A stretch of 64,000 nucleotides of DNA from Avoscillospira_A sp052117125. GTDB lineage: Bacteria; Bacillota; Clostridia; Oscillospirales; Oscillospiraceae. Where the stretch lies: assembly GCF_052117125.1 (NCBI RefSeq), contig NZ_JBQKJT010000010.1:62001-126000 (forward strand). The letters run 5' to 3'. Numbering within the stretch: the first letter of the stretch is position 1; every line of letters starts with the position of its first letter. Made by a program: the position numbers and the translations under genes. The notes beneath the pieces are model-generated. The model worked only from the letters and a program-made list of their open reading frames with translations, had not been told where the DNA came from and searched no databases. This document shows, in pieces, positions 42,327 to 50,620 of the stretch.

Positions 42327-44180
42327 TTACTTGTATTTGGTCCGTCTTAAATAATACTGCATAATCTCCTGTATTTCCAGTAGTTTTTGAGAATTTACCG
42401 AAAGTTGTTTTGTCCATACGCCGTTTTCCAGGAACGTTCCCTCCGCGTGAATCACCGGCAGCGTCCGGCGCAATTCCTGCTGATACTGCAAATACGACGG
42501 TCCCGACCAGCCGCAAACCTCAAAAACCTGGGCCATGAGAAAATAGGGTCCGATGTCGGGGCCTGTCCCCGCCGGGTCCGTGCCGAGGGCCTCCTTGGCC
42601 GCGTCGTTCATCCAAATCCAGTAGGGTGTGGAGTAGAAATTGCGGAATCCCTCGCCGGTACTGCGGTTCAGGTCCATATGCAGCTCGGTATAGAGGCTGT
42701 TGGCGCTGCCCAATGTGGGCTTATGGTCGCCGAAAAACACCAGAACCACCGGGTCTTCCTCATCCCGCAAGGCTTCCGTAAAGGCGGCCACCTGCTCTGC
42801 CGTATTGGCTACGCCGCCCAGGTAGTTGTTGACCATATTGTAGCTGGCCTCCGTCAGATAGCCCCGCTCCACATACTCCGTGTCGTACAGGCGCTCCGTG
42901 GCCACATAGGGCGAATGTCCCTGGTAGCTCACATGGAATCCAAAGTAGGGAGTATCCGGGTCCCGGTTTTCGTACAGCTCCAGCACACCGGGGAAAAAGA
43001 CACTGTCCGGTGCATATTCGGCGTCGGTACGGCTGCTGTAAAAATTCTCGGAGAAATAATACTGGTCAAAGCCCAGATTCTGATTGACATTCTGACGGTC
43101 ATAATACCAGTCGTGGCCGGGGTGGGACCCCTCGGTGACATAACCCTGTCGGGCAAAATACCGGACGAAGGACTCCGTCGGATGGCCGTAGTCCGGCTGC
43201 GGATAGGTGTATCCTGTCAGGAAGCTGCGCTCACTGTTGATGGTGCCGCCACCCAGGGTGTCCACCAGCAGCGTCCCGTGACAGCTTTCAGCCCAAATAT
43301 CCCGCAGCGCCGCATAGGGATCGGCCTGCAGCCCCGTTGGTTCCAGCACCGACAGATCGGAAAAGCTCTCCAGCATAACAGCAATCACATTGACCTTGGT
43401 ATCAATATCTCCCTCCGGGTATTGGGCCAGCAGTTCCTGGGCCCGCTCCTTGGAATAGTGCTCCGGCGGGTCCGGCAGCACATCGACAATGGAGTGAACA
43501 AAGGTGTAGAAAAAGCCGTAGGAAGCGGCCTTCTCTTTGGGTACCCACTCATTGAACAATTCCAAATTGTGAAAGCTGCTGTATAGTTTATCGTCCCGGT
43601 ACCACAGCTGAAAGGCGCCCACACTGACGGCCACCGTCAGCACCAACCCCAGCGCAGTCCAGCGCCGCCGCAGCCGCCAGCGGCACAGGAGCCACAGAAC
43701 CACCGTGCCCACAATACTGAGCAGGATCACCTTCCGGAACAGGGGCTGCAATTCAATATTGTATTGCCCGGCAATGGCCGCCGCCGGTCCCAGCAGCGTT
43801 AAATCCTCGAAGGCCAGATAGTCATCCCGGAAAATCACCTTGTAATAGTTGGCCATGGTGGCAGCATGAACCAGCAGTGACGACAGGGCAAAGGCCGCCC
43901 AGGCCCGATTGGTGAGAAAAAAGAAGAAGGCCATCAGCAGCGCCACCACCAGCAGGTTCAGCGCCGCCAGTCCAGGAATGGCAAAATAGCTCATGAGCCG
44001 CGGCCGTACAAAGTACAGTGACCCGATGAGCAGCCCTGTACAGGTGAGATACAAAACGCCCACCGCCAGCGCCAGCAACGTGAGGGCTGTCAGCAGCCAC
44101 CGTCTGCGGGGCGGCGTATCCGGGCGGCAGGGGTCTAAAAACGCCCGGAAGCGTTTATATGCGTCGATGGCTTTTCCCAT
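42327..44180 (-). CDS. LTA synthase-family membrane sulfatase-fold enzyme
   Basis: 617 residues. Five membrane segments fill about residues 25-200, followed by an extracellular alkaline-phosphatase/sulfatase-fold domain. Family marks are VIAVMLESFSDL (about 265, metal-binding Glu), GGGTINSERSFLTGY with the nucleophilic Thr (about 307), SHPGHDWYYDR (about 352) and FFGDHKPTLG (about 487). LtaS-type enzymes transfer glycerol phosphate from phosphatidylglycerol to glycolipid or polymer. It could alternatively be a phosphoglycerol transferase for another surface glycan. GGAGG precedes the ATG. Confidence 0.9.
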   Translation of the reverse strand: MGKAIDAYKRFRAFLDPCRPDTPPRRRWLLTALTLLALAVGVLYLTCTGLLIGSLYFVRPRLMSYFAIPGLAALNLLVVALLMAFFFFLTNRAWAAFALSSLLVHAATMANYYKVIFRDDYLAFEDLTLLGPAAAIAGQYNIELQPLFRKVILLSIVGTVVLWLLCRWRLRRRWTALGLVLTVAVSVGAFQLWYRDDKLYSSFHNLELFNEWVPKEKAASYGFFYTFVHSIVDVLPDPPEHYSKERAQELLAQYPEGDIDTKVNVIAVMLESFSDLSVLEPTGLQADPYAALRDIWAESCHGTLLVDTLGGGTINSERSFLTGYTYPQPDYGHPTESFVRYFARQGYVTEGSHPGHDWYYDRQNVNQNLGFDQYYFSENFYSSRTDAEYAPDSVFFPGVLELYENRDPDTPYFGFHVSYQGHSPYVATERLYDTEYVERGYLTEASYNMVNNYLGGVANTAEQVAAFTEALRDEEDPVVLVFFGDHKPTLGSANSLYTELHMDLNRSTGEGFRNFYSTPYWIWMNDAAKEALGTDPAGTGPDIGPYFLMAQVFEVCGWSGPSYLQYQQELRRTLPVIHAEGTFLENGVWTKQLSVNSQKLLEIQEIMQYYLRRTKYK

Positions 44181-44214
44181 GGTGTTCCTCCGTTTGGTAA
44201 TTTGCGCAAAAGTA

Positions 44215-44243
44215 CCGGGGGTGCTGCATCACAGCACCCCCGG
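44215..44243 (-). terminator. Terminator of the glycyl-tRNA synthetase gene
   Basis: CCGGGGGTGCTG (44215-44226) with CAGCACCCCCGG (44232-44243), a perfect 12-bp stem, followed on the minus strand by GTACTTTTG. Confidence 0.75.
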
Positions 44244-44283
44244 ATGAAATTGATCCATCAATAAATAACCTGGAAGTCGGCGA

Positions 44284-45717
44284 TCAGAACTTCACCCGCT
44301 CGGCCAGCCAGTTTTTGACCTCGGAAATGGGTACGCGCACCTGGTCCATGGTGTCGCGGTCGCGGATGGTGACACAGTGATCCGCCGGAGTCTTGTCGTC
44401 GCCCACGGTCTGGAAGTCCACGGTGATGCAGTAGGGCGTACCGATCTCATCCTCGCGGCGGTAGCGCTTGCCGATGGAACCAGCGTCGTCGAAGTCCACC
44501 ATAAAGTCCTTTTGCAGCTCGTGGTACAGCTCCTCGGCGGCGGGGGTCAGCTTCTTGGACAGGGGCAGGACGGCGGCCTTGAAGGGCGCCAGGGCCGGGT
44601 GGAAGTGCATGACCACACGAATATCGTCGTTGCCGTTCTTGTCCTGGCCCACAACCTCCTCGTCGTAGGCCTCCACCAGGAAAGCCAGGGTCACGCGGTC
44701 GGCGCCCAGAGAGGGCTCCACCACATAGGGGATAAACCGCTCGTTCTTCTCCTGGTTGAAGTAGGTCATATCCTTGCCGGAAGTGGTCTGGTGCTGGGTC
44801 AGGTCGTAGTCGGTCCGGTCGGCCACGCCCCACAGCTCGCCCCAGCCAAAGGGGAACAGGAACTCAAAGTCCGTGGTAGCCTTGGAATAGAAGCACAGCT
44901 CCTCGGGGTCGTGGTCACGGAGGCGCAGATTCCCCTCCTTCATGTTGAGGCTCAGGAGCCAGTCGCGGCAGAAGCCTCTCCAATACTGGAACCACTCCAG
45001 ATCGGTGCCGGGCTCACAGAAGAACTCCAGCTCCATCTGCTCGAACTCGCGGGTCCGGAACGTAAAGTTGCCGGGGGTGATCTCGTTGCGGAAGGATTTG
45101 CCCACCTGGCACACGCCGAAGGGCAGCTTGCGGCGGGTGGTGCGGACAATGTTCTGGAAGTTGACGAAAATGCCCTGGGCCGTCTCGGGGCGCAGATAGA
45201 CCGTGTTCTTGGCGTCCTCGGTGACGCCCTGGAAGGTCTTGAACATCAGATTGAACTGACGGATATCGGTAAAGTTATGCTTGCCGCAGGTGGGGCAGGG
45301 AATGTTGTTGGATTCGATGAAGTCCTTCATCTCCGCCTGGGAGAAGGCGTCGATGGGCTTCTCCAGGGTCACGCCGTTTTCAGCAGCCCAATCCTCAATG
45401 AGCTTGTCGGCGCGGAAGCGCTCCTTGCACTCCTTGCAGTCCATGAGGGGATCGGCGAAGCCGCCCAAATGGCCGGAGGCCACCCACGTCTGGGGGTTCA
45501 TCAGAATGGCGGAATCCAGACCCACGTTGTAGGGGTTTTCCTGAACGAACTTCTTCCACCAGGCCTTCTTGACGTTGTTTTTCAGCTCCACGCCCAGGGG
45601 GCCGTAATCCCAGGTATTGGCCAGGCCGCCATAGATCTCGGAACCGGAGAACACAAAGCCGCGGCCCTTGCACAGGGCAACGATCTTGTCCATGGTCTTT
45701 TCGGTGTTTTTCAGCAT
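44284..45717 (-). CDS. glyS: Glycyl-tRNA synthetase (single-chain, class II)
   Basis: 477 residues, the homodimeric alpha2 type of Firmicutes. Seen are FVFSGSEIYGG near the start, motif 2 GKSFRNEITPGNFTFRTREF (about 220), CPTCGKHNF zinc-like pair (about 155), motif 3 EPSLGADRVTLAFL (about 350) and a C-terminal anticodon-binding domain (FHPALAPFKAAVLPL). Charges tRNA-Gly in the cytosol. The ATG at 45717 follows GGAGG. I looked for a T-box leader in 45718-45930 and saw none; a TTGACA-16-TATAAT promoter is at 45795-45822. Confidence 0.95.
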   Translation of the reverse strand: MLKNTEKTMDKIVALCKGRGFVFSGSEIYGGLANTWDYGPLGVELKNNVKKAWWKKFVQENPYNVGLDSAILMNPQTWVASGHLGGFADPLMDCKECKERFRADKLIEDWAAENGVTLEKPIDAFSQAEMKDFIESNNIPCPTCGKHNFTDIRQFNLMFKTFQGVTEDAKNTVYLRPETAQGIFVNFQNIVRTTRRKLPFGVCQVGKSFRNEITPGNFTFRTREFEQMELEFFCEPGTDLEWFQYWRGFCRDWLLSLNMKEGNLRLRDHDPEELCFYSKATTDFEFLFPFGWGELWGVADRTDYDLTQHQTTSGKDMTYFNQEKNERFIPYVVEPSLGADRVTLAFLVEAYDEEVVGQDKNGNDDIRVVMHFHPALAPFKAAVLPLSKKLTPAAEELYHELQKDFMVDFDDAGSIGKRYRREDEIGTPYCITVDFQTVGDDKTPADHCVTIRDRDTMDQVRVPISEVKNWLAERVKF

Positions 45718-45794
45718 TTTCAAAGCCTCCGTAATGCGGCAGAGGAACGACACTTGGCAACAATGACGCGCCCCGCCGGTGATATAACAGTATC

Positions 45795-45822
45795 ATTATA
45801 TCCCCTCACCCCGGATTGTCAA
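45795..45822 (-). promoter_or_regulatory. Sigma-A promoter of the glycyl-tRNA synthetase gene
   Basis: On the minus strand TTGACA (45822-45817), 16 bases, TATAAT (45800-45795), giving a leader of about 75 bases. Confidence 0.8.
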
Positions 45823-45930
45823 CCAAAAGCGGCGGTTTCCCTTTTATTTTTCGGAAGTTTATGGTATATTTGTTCATAGCTTTGCAGTAAACTATAGTGT
45901 AATGACTCTGCACACCCAAAGGAGCATCCC

Positions 45931-46995
45931 ATGAAAACCATTTCCCGTGTCATCTTCTCCGCAATTCTTTTGGTACTGACGGGACTGCTGCTGGCCATCG
46001 GCGCCGCGGCTCCCGCCCCCATGTTTGACTGCTACCAGGAATTTTCCCAAAAAGCCCTGTCGGTTCTGTCTGGGCTCACCGGCGTGGTCCCCTTTGCCGT
46101 GTGGGAAGTGCTGGCGCTGCTGCTGATTCTCTGGGCTATCTATACGCTGATTGAGTGTCTGCGTCGGGGCCGGGTCCTCCGGTGGCTGTCCGGCGTTCTG
46201 GTCACCGTCTGCACCCTGGTACTGCTGTTTGTGGCATTGTGGGGGCTGAACCACTTTGGCCCCACGGTGGGAGAGCGTATGGGGCTGAAAACCCGTCCCT
46301 ATTCGGTGGACGAGGTCTACAATGCCGCCCTCTGGTATGCGGAACAGGCCAACACCCTGGCCGCCCAGATGCCGTCCGACAGTCAGAACGTCACCCAATT
46401 TTCCGACTTCTCCACCCTGGCCAAAGCGGCCGGCAAGGGTTACGCCGCTCTGTCCCGGCAGTACGACTGCTTTACGGAAGCCGGAGCCACGGTTAAAAAG
46501 CTAACGGCCTGGCCCCTGTACTCCTATTCCGGCATTACCGGTATCTTTATTCCCTTCACCGGCGAGAGCAATGTAAATCCCGATACCTATGCCGCTTCCC
46601 TGCCCTTTACCATGTGCCACGAGCTGGCCCACCGTCAGGGCTATGCCGCCGAGAACGACGCCAACTTCTGCGCGTATCTGGCCTGCATGGCATCAGACAA
46701 TGTGGAATTTCGCTATTCCGGCGCCTACTCGGCCTTTGTCTACTGTTATAACGCCCTCCACAGCGCCGACCGGGAGTTGGCTGCTCAGGTGTGGGAAACA
46801 GCCTCGAAACAGGTGCGGGCCGACTGCGCCGCCGCCAACACCCATTACGCCCAATATGAAGGTAAAGTCCAGGAGGTGGCCCAGGAGGCCAACGATGCCT
46901 ATCTGAAAGCCTTCGACCAGGAAGATGGCGTTCAGTCCTACGGGGCCGTCGCCGACTATCTCATTGCCCTGTATCTGTCACAAAAAACCGCGTAA
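45931..46995 (+). CDS. DUF3810-type membrane protein with HExxH-like motif
   Basis: 354 residues. Three hydrophobic segments lie in residues 1-110, then an extracytoplasmic domain with TMCHELAHRQGYAAENDANF (about residues 226-245): HELAH fits a zinc metallopeptidase HExxH motif and the downstream Glu/Asn could be the third ligand. This arrangement is that of the DUF3810 family. Substrate unknown. It is followed by a promoter and tRNA gene. Confidence 0.82.
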   Translation: MKTISRVIFSAILLVLTGLLLAIGAAAPAPMFDCYQEFSQKALSVLSGLTGVVPFAVWEVLALLLILWAIYTLIECLRRGRVLRWLSGVLVTVCTLVLLFVALWGLNHFGPTVGERMGLKTRPYSVDEVYNAALWYAEQANTLAAQMPSDSQNVTQFSDFSTLAKAAGKGYAALSRQYDCFTEAGATVKKLTAWPLYSYSGITGIFIPFTGESNVNPDTYAASLPFTMCHELAHRQGYAAENDANFCAYLACMASDNVEFRYSGAYSAFVYCYNALHSADRELAAQVWETASKQVRADCAAANTHYAQYEGKVQEVAQEANDAYLKAFDQEDGVQSYGAVADYLIALYLSQKTA

Positions 46996-47014
46996 AAATT
47001 TTTTAAAAAACCTA

Positions 47015-47043
47015 TTGACTTTTTCACAGCCCCGGGATATAAT
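47015..47043 (+). promoter_or_regulatory. Promoter of tRNA-Val
   Basis: TTGACT (47015-47020), 17 bases, TATAAT (47038-47043), 11 bases before the mature tRNA. Confidence 0.85.
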
Positions 47044-47054
47044 AATGGGGCGCT

Positions 47055-47130
47055 GGACGATTAGCTCAGCTGGTAGAGCATTCGCTTGACGTGCGAAGGG
47101 TCAGCGGTTCGAGTCCGTTATCGTCCACCA
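47055..47130 (+). tRNA. tRNA-Val (GAC)
   Basis: 76 bases with a seven-base acceptor stem (GGACGAT/ATCGTCC), encoded CCA, D-arm GCTC..GAGC, anticodon stem TTCGC/GCGAA with loop TTGACGT (anticodon GAC), and T-arm AGCGG-TTCGAGT-CCGTT. Its 3' half is copied nearby at 47245-47270. Confidence 0.96.
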
Positions 47131-47165
47131 AAGAGGCAGGAGATATCCTGCCTCTTTTCTTTTTT
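47131..47165 (+). terminator. Terminator of tRNA-Val
   Basis: AAGAGGCAGGA with TCCTGCCTCTT around a GATA loop, then TTCTTTTTT. Confidence 0.92.
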
Positions 47166-47180
47166 ACTGAAAAGGTTCAT

Positions 47181-47195
47181 CCGCTGACCCTTCGC
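47181..47195 (-). repeat. Inverted 15-base fragment of tRNA-Val
   Basis: CCGCTGACCCTTCGC is the exact reverse complement of 47093-47107 in the tRNA (anticodon stem to T-stem). Confidence 0.65.
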
Positions 47196-47244
47196 TATTT
47201 CAATCACCCCGCCGCAGCGGGAACCGGGCCGCAGGCCCCGGTTC

Positions 47245-47270
47245 GGTCAGCGGTTCGAGTCCGTTATCGT
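47245..47270 (+). repeat. 26-base direct copy of the tRNA-Val 3' end
   Basis: Exact copy of tRNA bases 47099-47124 (variable region through the acceptor start). It lacks the 5' half and is not a tRNA gene. Such copies are left where an element integrated into a tRNA 3' end. GC-rich hairpins flank it at 47222-47243. Confidence 0.75.
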
Positions 47271-47277
47271 TTACCTA

Positions 47278-47316
47278 AGAAACCCGGTTTATGTATCAAG
47301 CATAAACCGGGTTTCT
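47278..47316. terminator. Hairpin AGAAACCCGGTTTATG
   Basis: A perfect 16-bp stem, 47278-47293 with 47301-47316, and a seven-base loop. No clear T-run. It may insulate the tRNA scar from the QueD-like gene. Confidence 0.55.
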
Positions 47317-47326
47317 CAACAGGTTG

Positions 47327-47358
47327 AACCGGGCGTGCCGCCAACGGCACGCCCGGTT
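47327..47358 (-). terminator. Hairpin after the QueD-like gene
   Basis: AACCGGGCGTGCCG (47327-47340) with CGGCACGCCCGGTT (47345-47358), a perfect 14-bp stem 15 bases past the stop of the minus-strand gene. Confidence 0.65.
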
Positions 47359-47372
47359 GTGATTGGGGCAAC

Positions 47373-47939
47373 TCAGCCCTTTTTATAGCCGCACTTGGGG
47401 CAAACACCCTTTTCGTTCAGGGCAATGCCGCACAGGGGGCAGCGGTCAATCTGATTGTGGGTGTCAAACTCAGCGGACGCCGCATTGACGCCGCTGGTAA
47501 AGGTGATCTTGGCAATGTTCAGCTTATCTTTCAGCAGATCATAGACGATCTTGATCATGCCCTCCACGGTCATGGTCTCCTTGGTAACCACCAGACGACA
47601 TTCGGGGTAAGCCTTGGCCAGTGCCGTCTCAAAGGCGGGGCCCTTCATCTGGTTCTGGGGCGCACCGTTGCGGATCCCCTGCTTCTCATAGACGTCCAGA
47701 ATGGCGGGCAGCAGAGGATCATCCTCCCGGAGAATCAGCGCGTGATCAAAATTCTTCAGCACCGACCAGGCCGTCTTCTGAATCTCGTTACAGGGGAACA
47801 CCATATTGACGCCGGGCTCCACGGTGTCCTCTACTTCGATGGTCAGCACGCCGGTGTGGCCGTGCAGGTACTGGGCTTCCCCTTTAAAGCCGTAAAATCT
47901 GTGGGCGTACTGCAAATCCAATGTGGTAATACTTCTCAT
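47373..47939 (-). CDS. QueD/PTPS-family protein with C-terminal zinc ribbon, catalytic Cys absent
   Basis: 188 residues. The T-fold PTPS domain fills about 1-155, with zinc histidines in QYAHRF and YLHGHTG and a FDHALILRED stretch. In QueD the base Cys lies four residues before HGH's first His (CxxLHGH); here that position is Ala in EAQYLHGH, so ordinary 6-carboxytetrahydropterin synthase chemistry is doubtful. A zinc ribbon (CPLCG and CPKCG, about 167-185) is added at the C-terminus. Other queuosine genes are not nearby. AGGAGG precedes the ATG at 47939. Confidence 0.83.
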   Translation of the reverse strand: MRSITTLDLQYAHRFYGFKGEAQYLHGHTGVLTIEVEDTVEPGVNMVFPCNEIQKTAWSVLKNFDHALILREDDPLLPAILDVYEKQGIRNGAPQNQMKGPAFETALAKAYPECRLVVTKETMTVEGMIKIVYDLLKDKLNIAKITFTSGVNAASAEFDTHNQIDRCPLCGIALNEKGVCPKCGYKKG

Positions 47940-48166
47940 GGTAAATTCCTCCTGTTTGCATTGTTTTGTAACCGGTATGCCCCATGCTGCGGCCAGCACC
48001 GGCTGTCTTGCTTTTAATTTTAGTAATTAGAATTATTCTAATTACTGATTACAGGATACTACAGATTGGGTTCTTTGTCAATCCCCTGTTGTGCAAAAAG
48101 TGGCCCACAGTCGGTATTTGTACCATTTTTATATAAAGTACACAAAAACCATTCGGTAGTTTTTAC

Positions 48167-48195
48167 TTGACATTTGATATAATACCGTATATATT
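48167..48195 (+). promoter_or_regulatory. Sigma-A promoter of the TetR gene
   Basis: TTGACA (48167-48172), 17 bases, TATATT (48190-48195). The operator dyad begins four bases later. Confidence 0.8.
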
Positions 48196-48198
48196 TAT

Positions 48199-48214
48199 GG
48201 TAATCAAGATTACC
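48199..48214. promoter_or_regulatory. TetR operator, own promoter
   Basis: GGTAATC-AA-GATTACC, a perfect dyad at the likely transcription start of the TetR gene. The same core recurs at 48953-48966. Confidence 0.75.
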
Positions 48215-48229
48215 AAAGGCGGTGACTCC

Positions 48230-48898
48230 TTGAAGCCACTTCGTAAAATCCGTTACATTGAGATCACCAGTGAGATTCTACAGCAAGAGGGCATTGAGAG
48301 TGTCACCATCCGCAAAGTCGCCGAACGGGCCGGATGTACCAGCGCCGTGCTCTACAAACATTTCGAAAACAAGGAACACCTGATTATGCTGGCTTCCGTG
48401 CGGTTTCTCGAACCGTACATTATTGAGTTTATCAGGTTGTCCTCCCGGGAGGATTTGTCCTCTATCCAGATCGATCTTCTGTTATGGAAATGCTTCATCG
48501 AGGAAGCCTTCCGCAACAAGCCCTATTATGAGCTGATGTTTTTCAGCGACCATCGGGATATGCTGGAAGATTGCGTCTACGAATATTATCAGATGTTCCC
48601 CGAGGTCCAACGGCGGTTTGATGGTTTTTCCGCCAGCATTATTTTCAGCAACAATTTACAGGAGCGCGAACTGCTTCGCCTGCGGCGGGCCGCCCATGCC
48701 GGCGTCCTGTCCCTGGAGGACGCGACCCTGTTGAGCCGCCTGACTGTGGCCGTATTCAACGGCATTTTCACCCAGTATTCCGGCGTCACCATGACCGACA
48801 GCCAAATCCGGTCCGCTGCCGAGGAATGCTATCAATTGATTTATACTCTGTTCCAGCGGTTTTTGCCCGCCGGCGTGCCCTTGGACGCCACCCCCTGA
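48230..48898 (+). CDS. TetR-family transcriptional regulator
   Basis: 222 residues. The N-terminal helix-turn-helix shows ITSEILQQEGIESVTIRKVAE, split by alignment, with GCTSAVLYKHFENKEHL (residues 33-49); the rest is a helical ligand domain. A TTG start at 48230 is chosen: AAAGGCGG lies seven bases upstream, and upstream ATG starts would place the promoter inside the gene. It binds, most likely, the dyad in its own promoter and the identical one before the MttB-family gene, so it is self-repressing and controls that gene. Its ligand is unknown; a quaternary amine is a reasonable guess. Confidence 0.9.
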   Translation: MKPLRKIRYIEITSEILQQEGIESVTIRKVAERAGCTSAVLYKHFENKEHLIMLASVRFLEPYIIEFIRLSSREDLSSIQIDLLLWKCFIEEAFRNKPYYELMFFSDHRDMLEDCVYEYYQMFPEVQRRFDGFSASIIFSNNLQERELLRLRRAAHAGVLSLEDATLLSRLTVAVFNGIFTQYSGVTMTDSQIRSAAEECYQLIYTLFQRFLPAGVPLDATP

Positions 48899-48952
48899 CC
48901 TGTGCGAAATACTGGTACCCCGCGTATCAGTATTTCCTTTTTACCCTAAAAA

Positions 48953-48966
48953 GTAATCAAGATTAC
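48953..48966. promoter_or_regulatory. TetR operator before the MttB-family gene
   Basis: GTAATC-AA-GATTAC, identical in 14 bases to the dyad at 48200-48213, 57 bases before the ATG. A further half-site GTGATTACCC follows at 48971. Confidence 0.75.
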
Positions 48967-49022
48967 CCTTGTGATTACCCTCGCTGAATTCCATATCCAC
49001 AACTATTTAGGAGGAACGCATC

Positions 49023-50462
49023 ATGACGAGAAAAGAGCAGCAGGCCATCCGCGACGCTGAGATCGTGGAGCTGATCCACAAGAATACCCTGCGCATTCTG
49101 GAGGAAATCGGTATCGCTTTTCTGTCCGAGCACGCCTTGGAGCTGCTGCGCAGCAAGGGTGTCCGTGTAGAGGGCAACCGTGCGTACTTCACCGAGCAGC
49201 AGGTTATGGACGCTCTGGCCGTGGCCAAGAAGGACTTTGTGGTTCGTGCCCGCAACAGCAAGTACGACGTAAAGATGAACACCGAGGACATCTATATGAC
49301 CCCCGGTTACGGCAGCCCCTCCGTGGTGGAGACCGACGGCACCGTTCGCCCCGCTACCTTTGATGACTTCCTGAAGCTGGCCGTCATCGTCCAGCAGAGT
49401 GAGGAGTTCGCCATCAACGGCGGTATCCTGGCCCAACCCTCCGACATCGAAGCAGAAATCTCCGCCGAGGCCATGGTGTACGCCACCCTCTGCCGTTCCG
49501 ACAAGGCGCTGTTCTCTGTCTGCGGCGGCAAGGTCCAGGCCGAAAACATTATGAAGATGATGCGCATTGTCTTCGACGGCGACATCACCGAAATCCCCTG
49601 TACCTTTAACCTGATCTCTCCCCTGAGCCCTCTGGGCGTCACCGAAGCCACCATCGATACCATTGACGTCTGCGCCCTCAACGGTCAGCCGTTGGTTATC
49701 GCCCCCGGCAACATGGCCGGCGCTACAGGCCCCATCTCCCTGGCCGGCAACGTGTCCCAGGCCAACGCCGAATTCCTGGGCATCAACGTCTACGCCCAGA
49801 TGGTCCGTCCCGGCACCCCTGTGGTCTACGGCTTTGCTTCCACCGTCAGCGATATGAAGAATATGCAGGCTTCCAACGCCAGCCCCGGCTTCGTCAAGGA
49901 GGCCAAGTACGGTGCGTTGATGGCCAAAAAGTACGGCTTGGCCTGCCGCAGCGGCGGCGGTATGTCCGATGCTTCCGGTCTGACGGCCCAGGCCGGTGTG
50001 GAGAGCGCCATGAGCATGTTCGAGTCCTTCGCCGAGGGCGCCAACCTGATGATGCACGCCTGCGGCTCCCTGCACTCCTTCAACACCGTCAGCTTCGAGA
50101 AGTTCCTGCTGGATATTGAGACCTTCACCCGTATGAAGTACTACTTCTCCGATCTGCCCTGCGACGAAGACGCTTTGGCGTTCGACGCCATCAAGGAAGC
50201 CATTGAGGACGAAGGCGGCGTATACATCACCCTGGACCACACCTATGAGCGCTGCCGCATCGACCCCTGGTATCATCAGGTTTCCATCCACTCCAACACC
50301 AAGGGCGATCCCAACCAGGCCCTCTACGATTCCATCCACAAGCGCATGGACGCCCTGCTGAACTCTTATGAGTGCCCGGCTTTGGCCCCCGAGAAGCGCG
50401 CCGCCCTGGACGACATCATGCGTGGTCTGGGAATGAAGGACAGCGACATCGCCAAGGTCTGA
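49023..50462 (+). CDS. MttB-family (trimethylamine methyltransferase superfamily) protein without pyrrolysine
   Basis: 479 residues, full length for the superfamily, whose members move a methyl group from a quaternary or tertiary amine to a corrinoid protein. There is no in-frame TAG, so it is of the non-pyrrolysine type like MtgB (glycine betaine) or MtpB (proline betaine). Family-typical stretches include TPGYGSPSVVETDG (about 92), GNMAGATGPISLAGN and SNASPGFVKEAKYGA. AGGAGG precedes its ATG. No corrinoid protein or reactivase is in this window, so partners must be elsewhere. Regulated, very likely, by the adjacent TetR protein. Confidence 0.9.
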   Translation: MTRKEQQAIRDAEIVELIHKNTLRILEEIGIAFLSEHALELLRSKGVRVEGNRAYFTEQQVMDALAVAKKDFVVRARNSKYDVKMNTEDIYMTPGYGSPSVVETDGTVRPATFDDFLKLAVIVQQSEEFAINGGILAQPSDIEAEISAEAMVYATLCRSDKALFSVCGGKVQAENIMKMMRIVFDGDITEIPCTFNLISPLSPLGVTEATIDTIDVCALNGQPLVIAPGNMAGATGPISLAGNVSQANAEFLGINVYAQMVRPGTPVVYGFASTVSDMKNMQASNASPGFVKEAKYGALMAKKYGLACRSGGGMSDASGLTAQAGVESAMSMFESFAEGANLMMHACGSLHSFNTVSFEKFLLDIETFTRMKYYFSDLPCDEDALAFDAIKEAIEDEGGVYITLDHTYERCRIDPWYHQVSIHSNTKGDPNQALYDSIHKRMDALLNSYECPALAPEKRAALDDIMRGLGMKDSDIAKV

Positions 50463-50519
50463 TGCTTCCCGATTGTTTTCCATAGGAATCCATACACCTC
50501 CAAACATACACACTCCAAG

Positions 50520-50555
50520 GACAGCGGCCATCCCGGCAACGGGGTGGCCGCTGTC
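50520..50555 (+). terminator. Terminator after the MttB-family gene
   Basis: GACAGCGGCCA and TGGCCGCTGTC form the stem (50520-50530 with 50545-50555), plus an inner CCC/GGG. Confidence 0.75.
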
Positions 50556-50620
50556 CGCTTGACGAAACGTCCATTCCATCGTATGATGGAGCCATCCCAT
50601 AGATACAAGGAGGTATTCCC

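Noticed and set aside
45718..45930. T-box riboswitch before glycyl-tRNA synthetase
   Set aside because: The leader from the TTGACA/TATAAT promoter is only about 75 bases and shows no T-box core or specifier stem.
47245..47270. A second tRNA-Val
   Set aside because: Only the 3' part is present; there is no acceptor 5' strand, D-arm or anticodon arm.
47940..48166. preQ1 riboswitch upstream of the QueD-like gene
   Set aside because: No pseudoknot-like short hairpin with an A-rich tail was seen near the start.
48167..48229. Longer TetR protein starting at 48167
   Set aside because: These bases contain the -35, -10 and operator; the TTG at 48230 has a proper ribosome site.
49023..50462. Pyrrolysine codon in the MttB-family gene
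   Set aside because: The frame runs 479 codons without an internal TAG.
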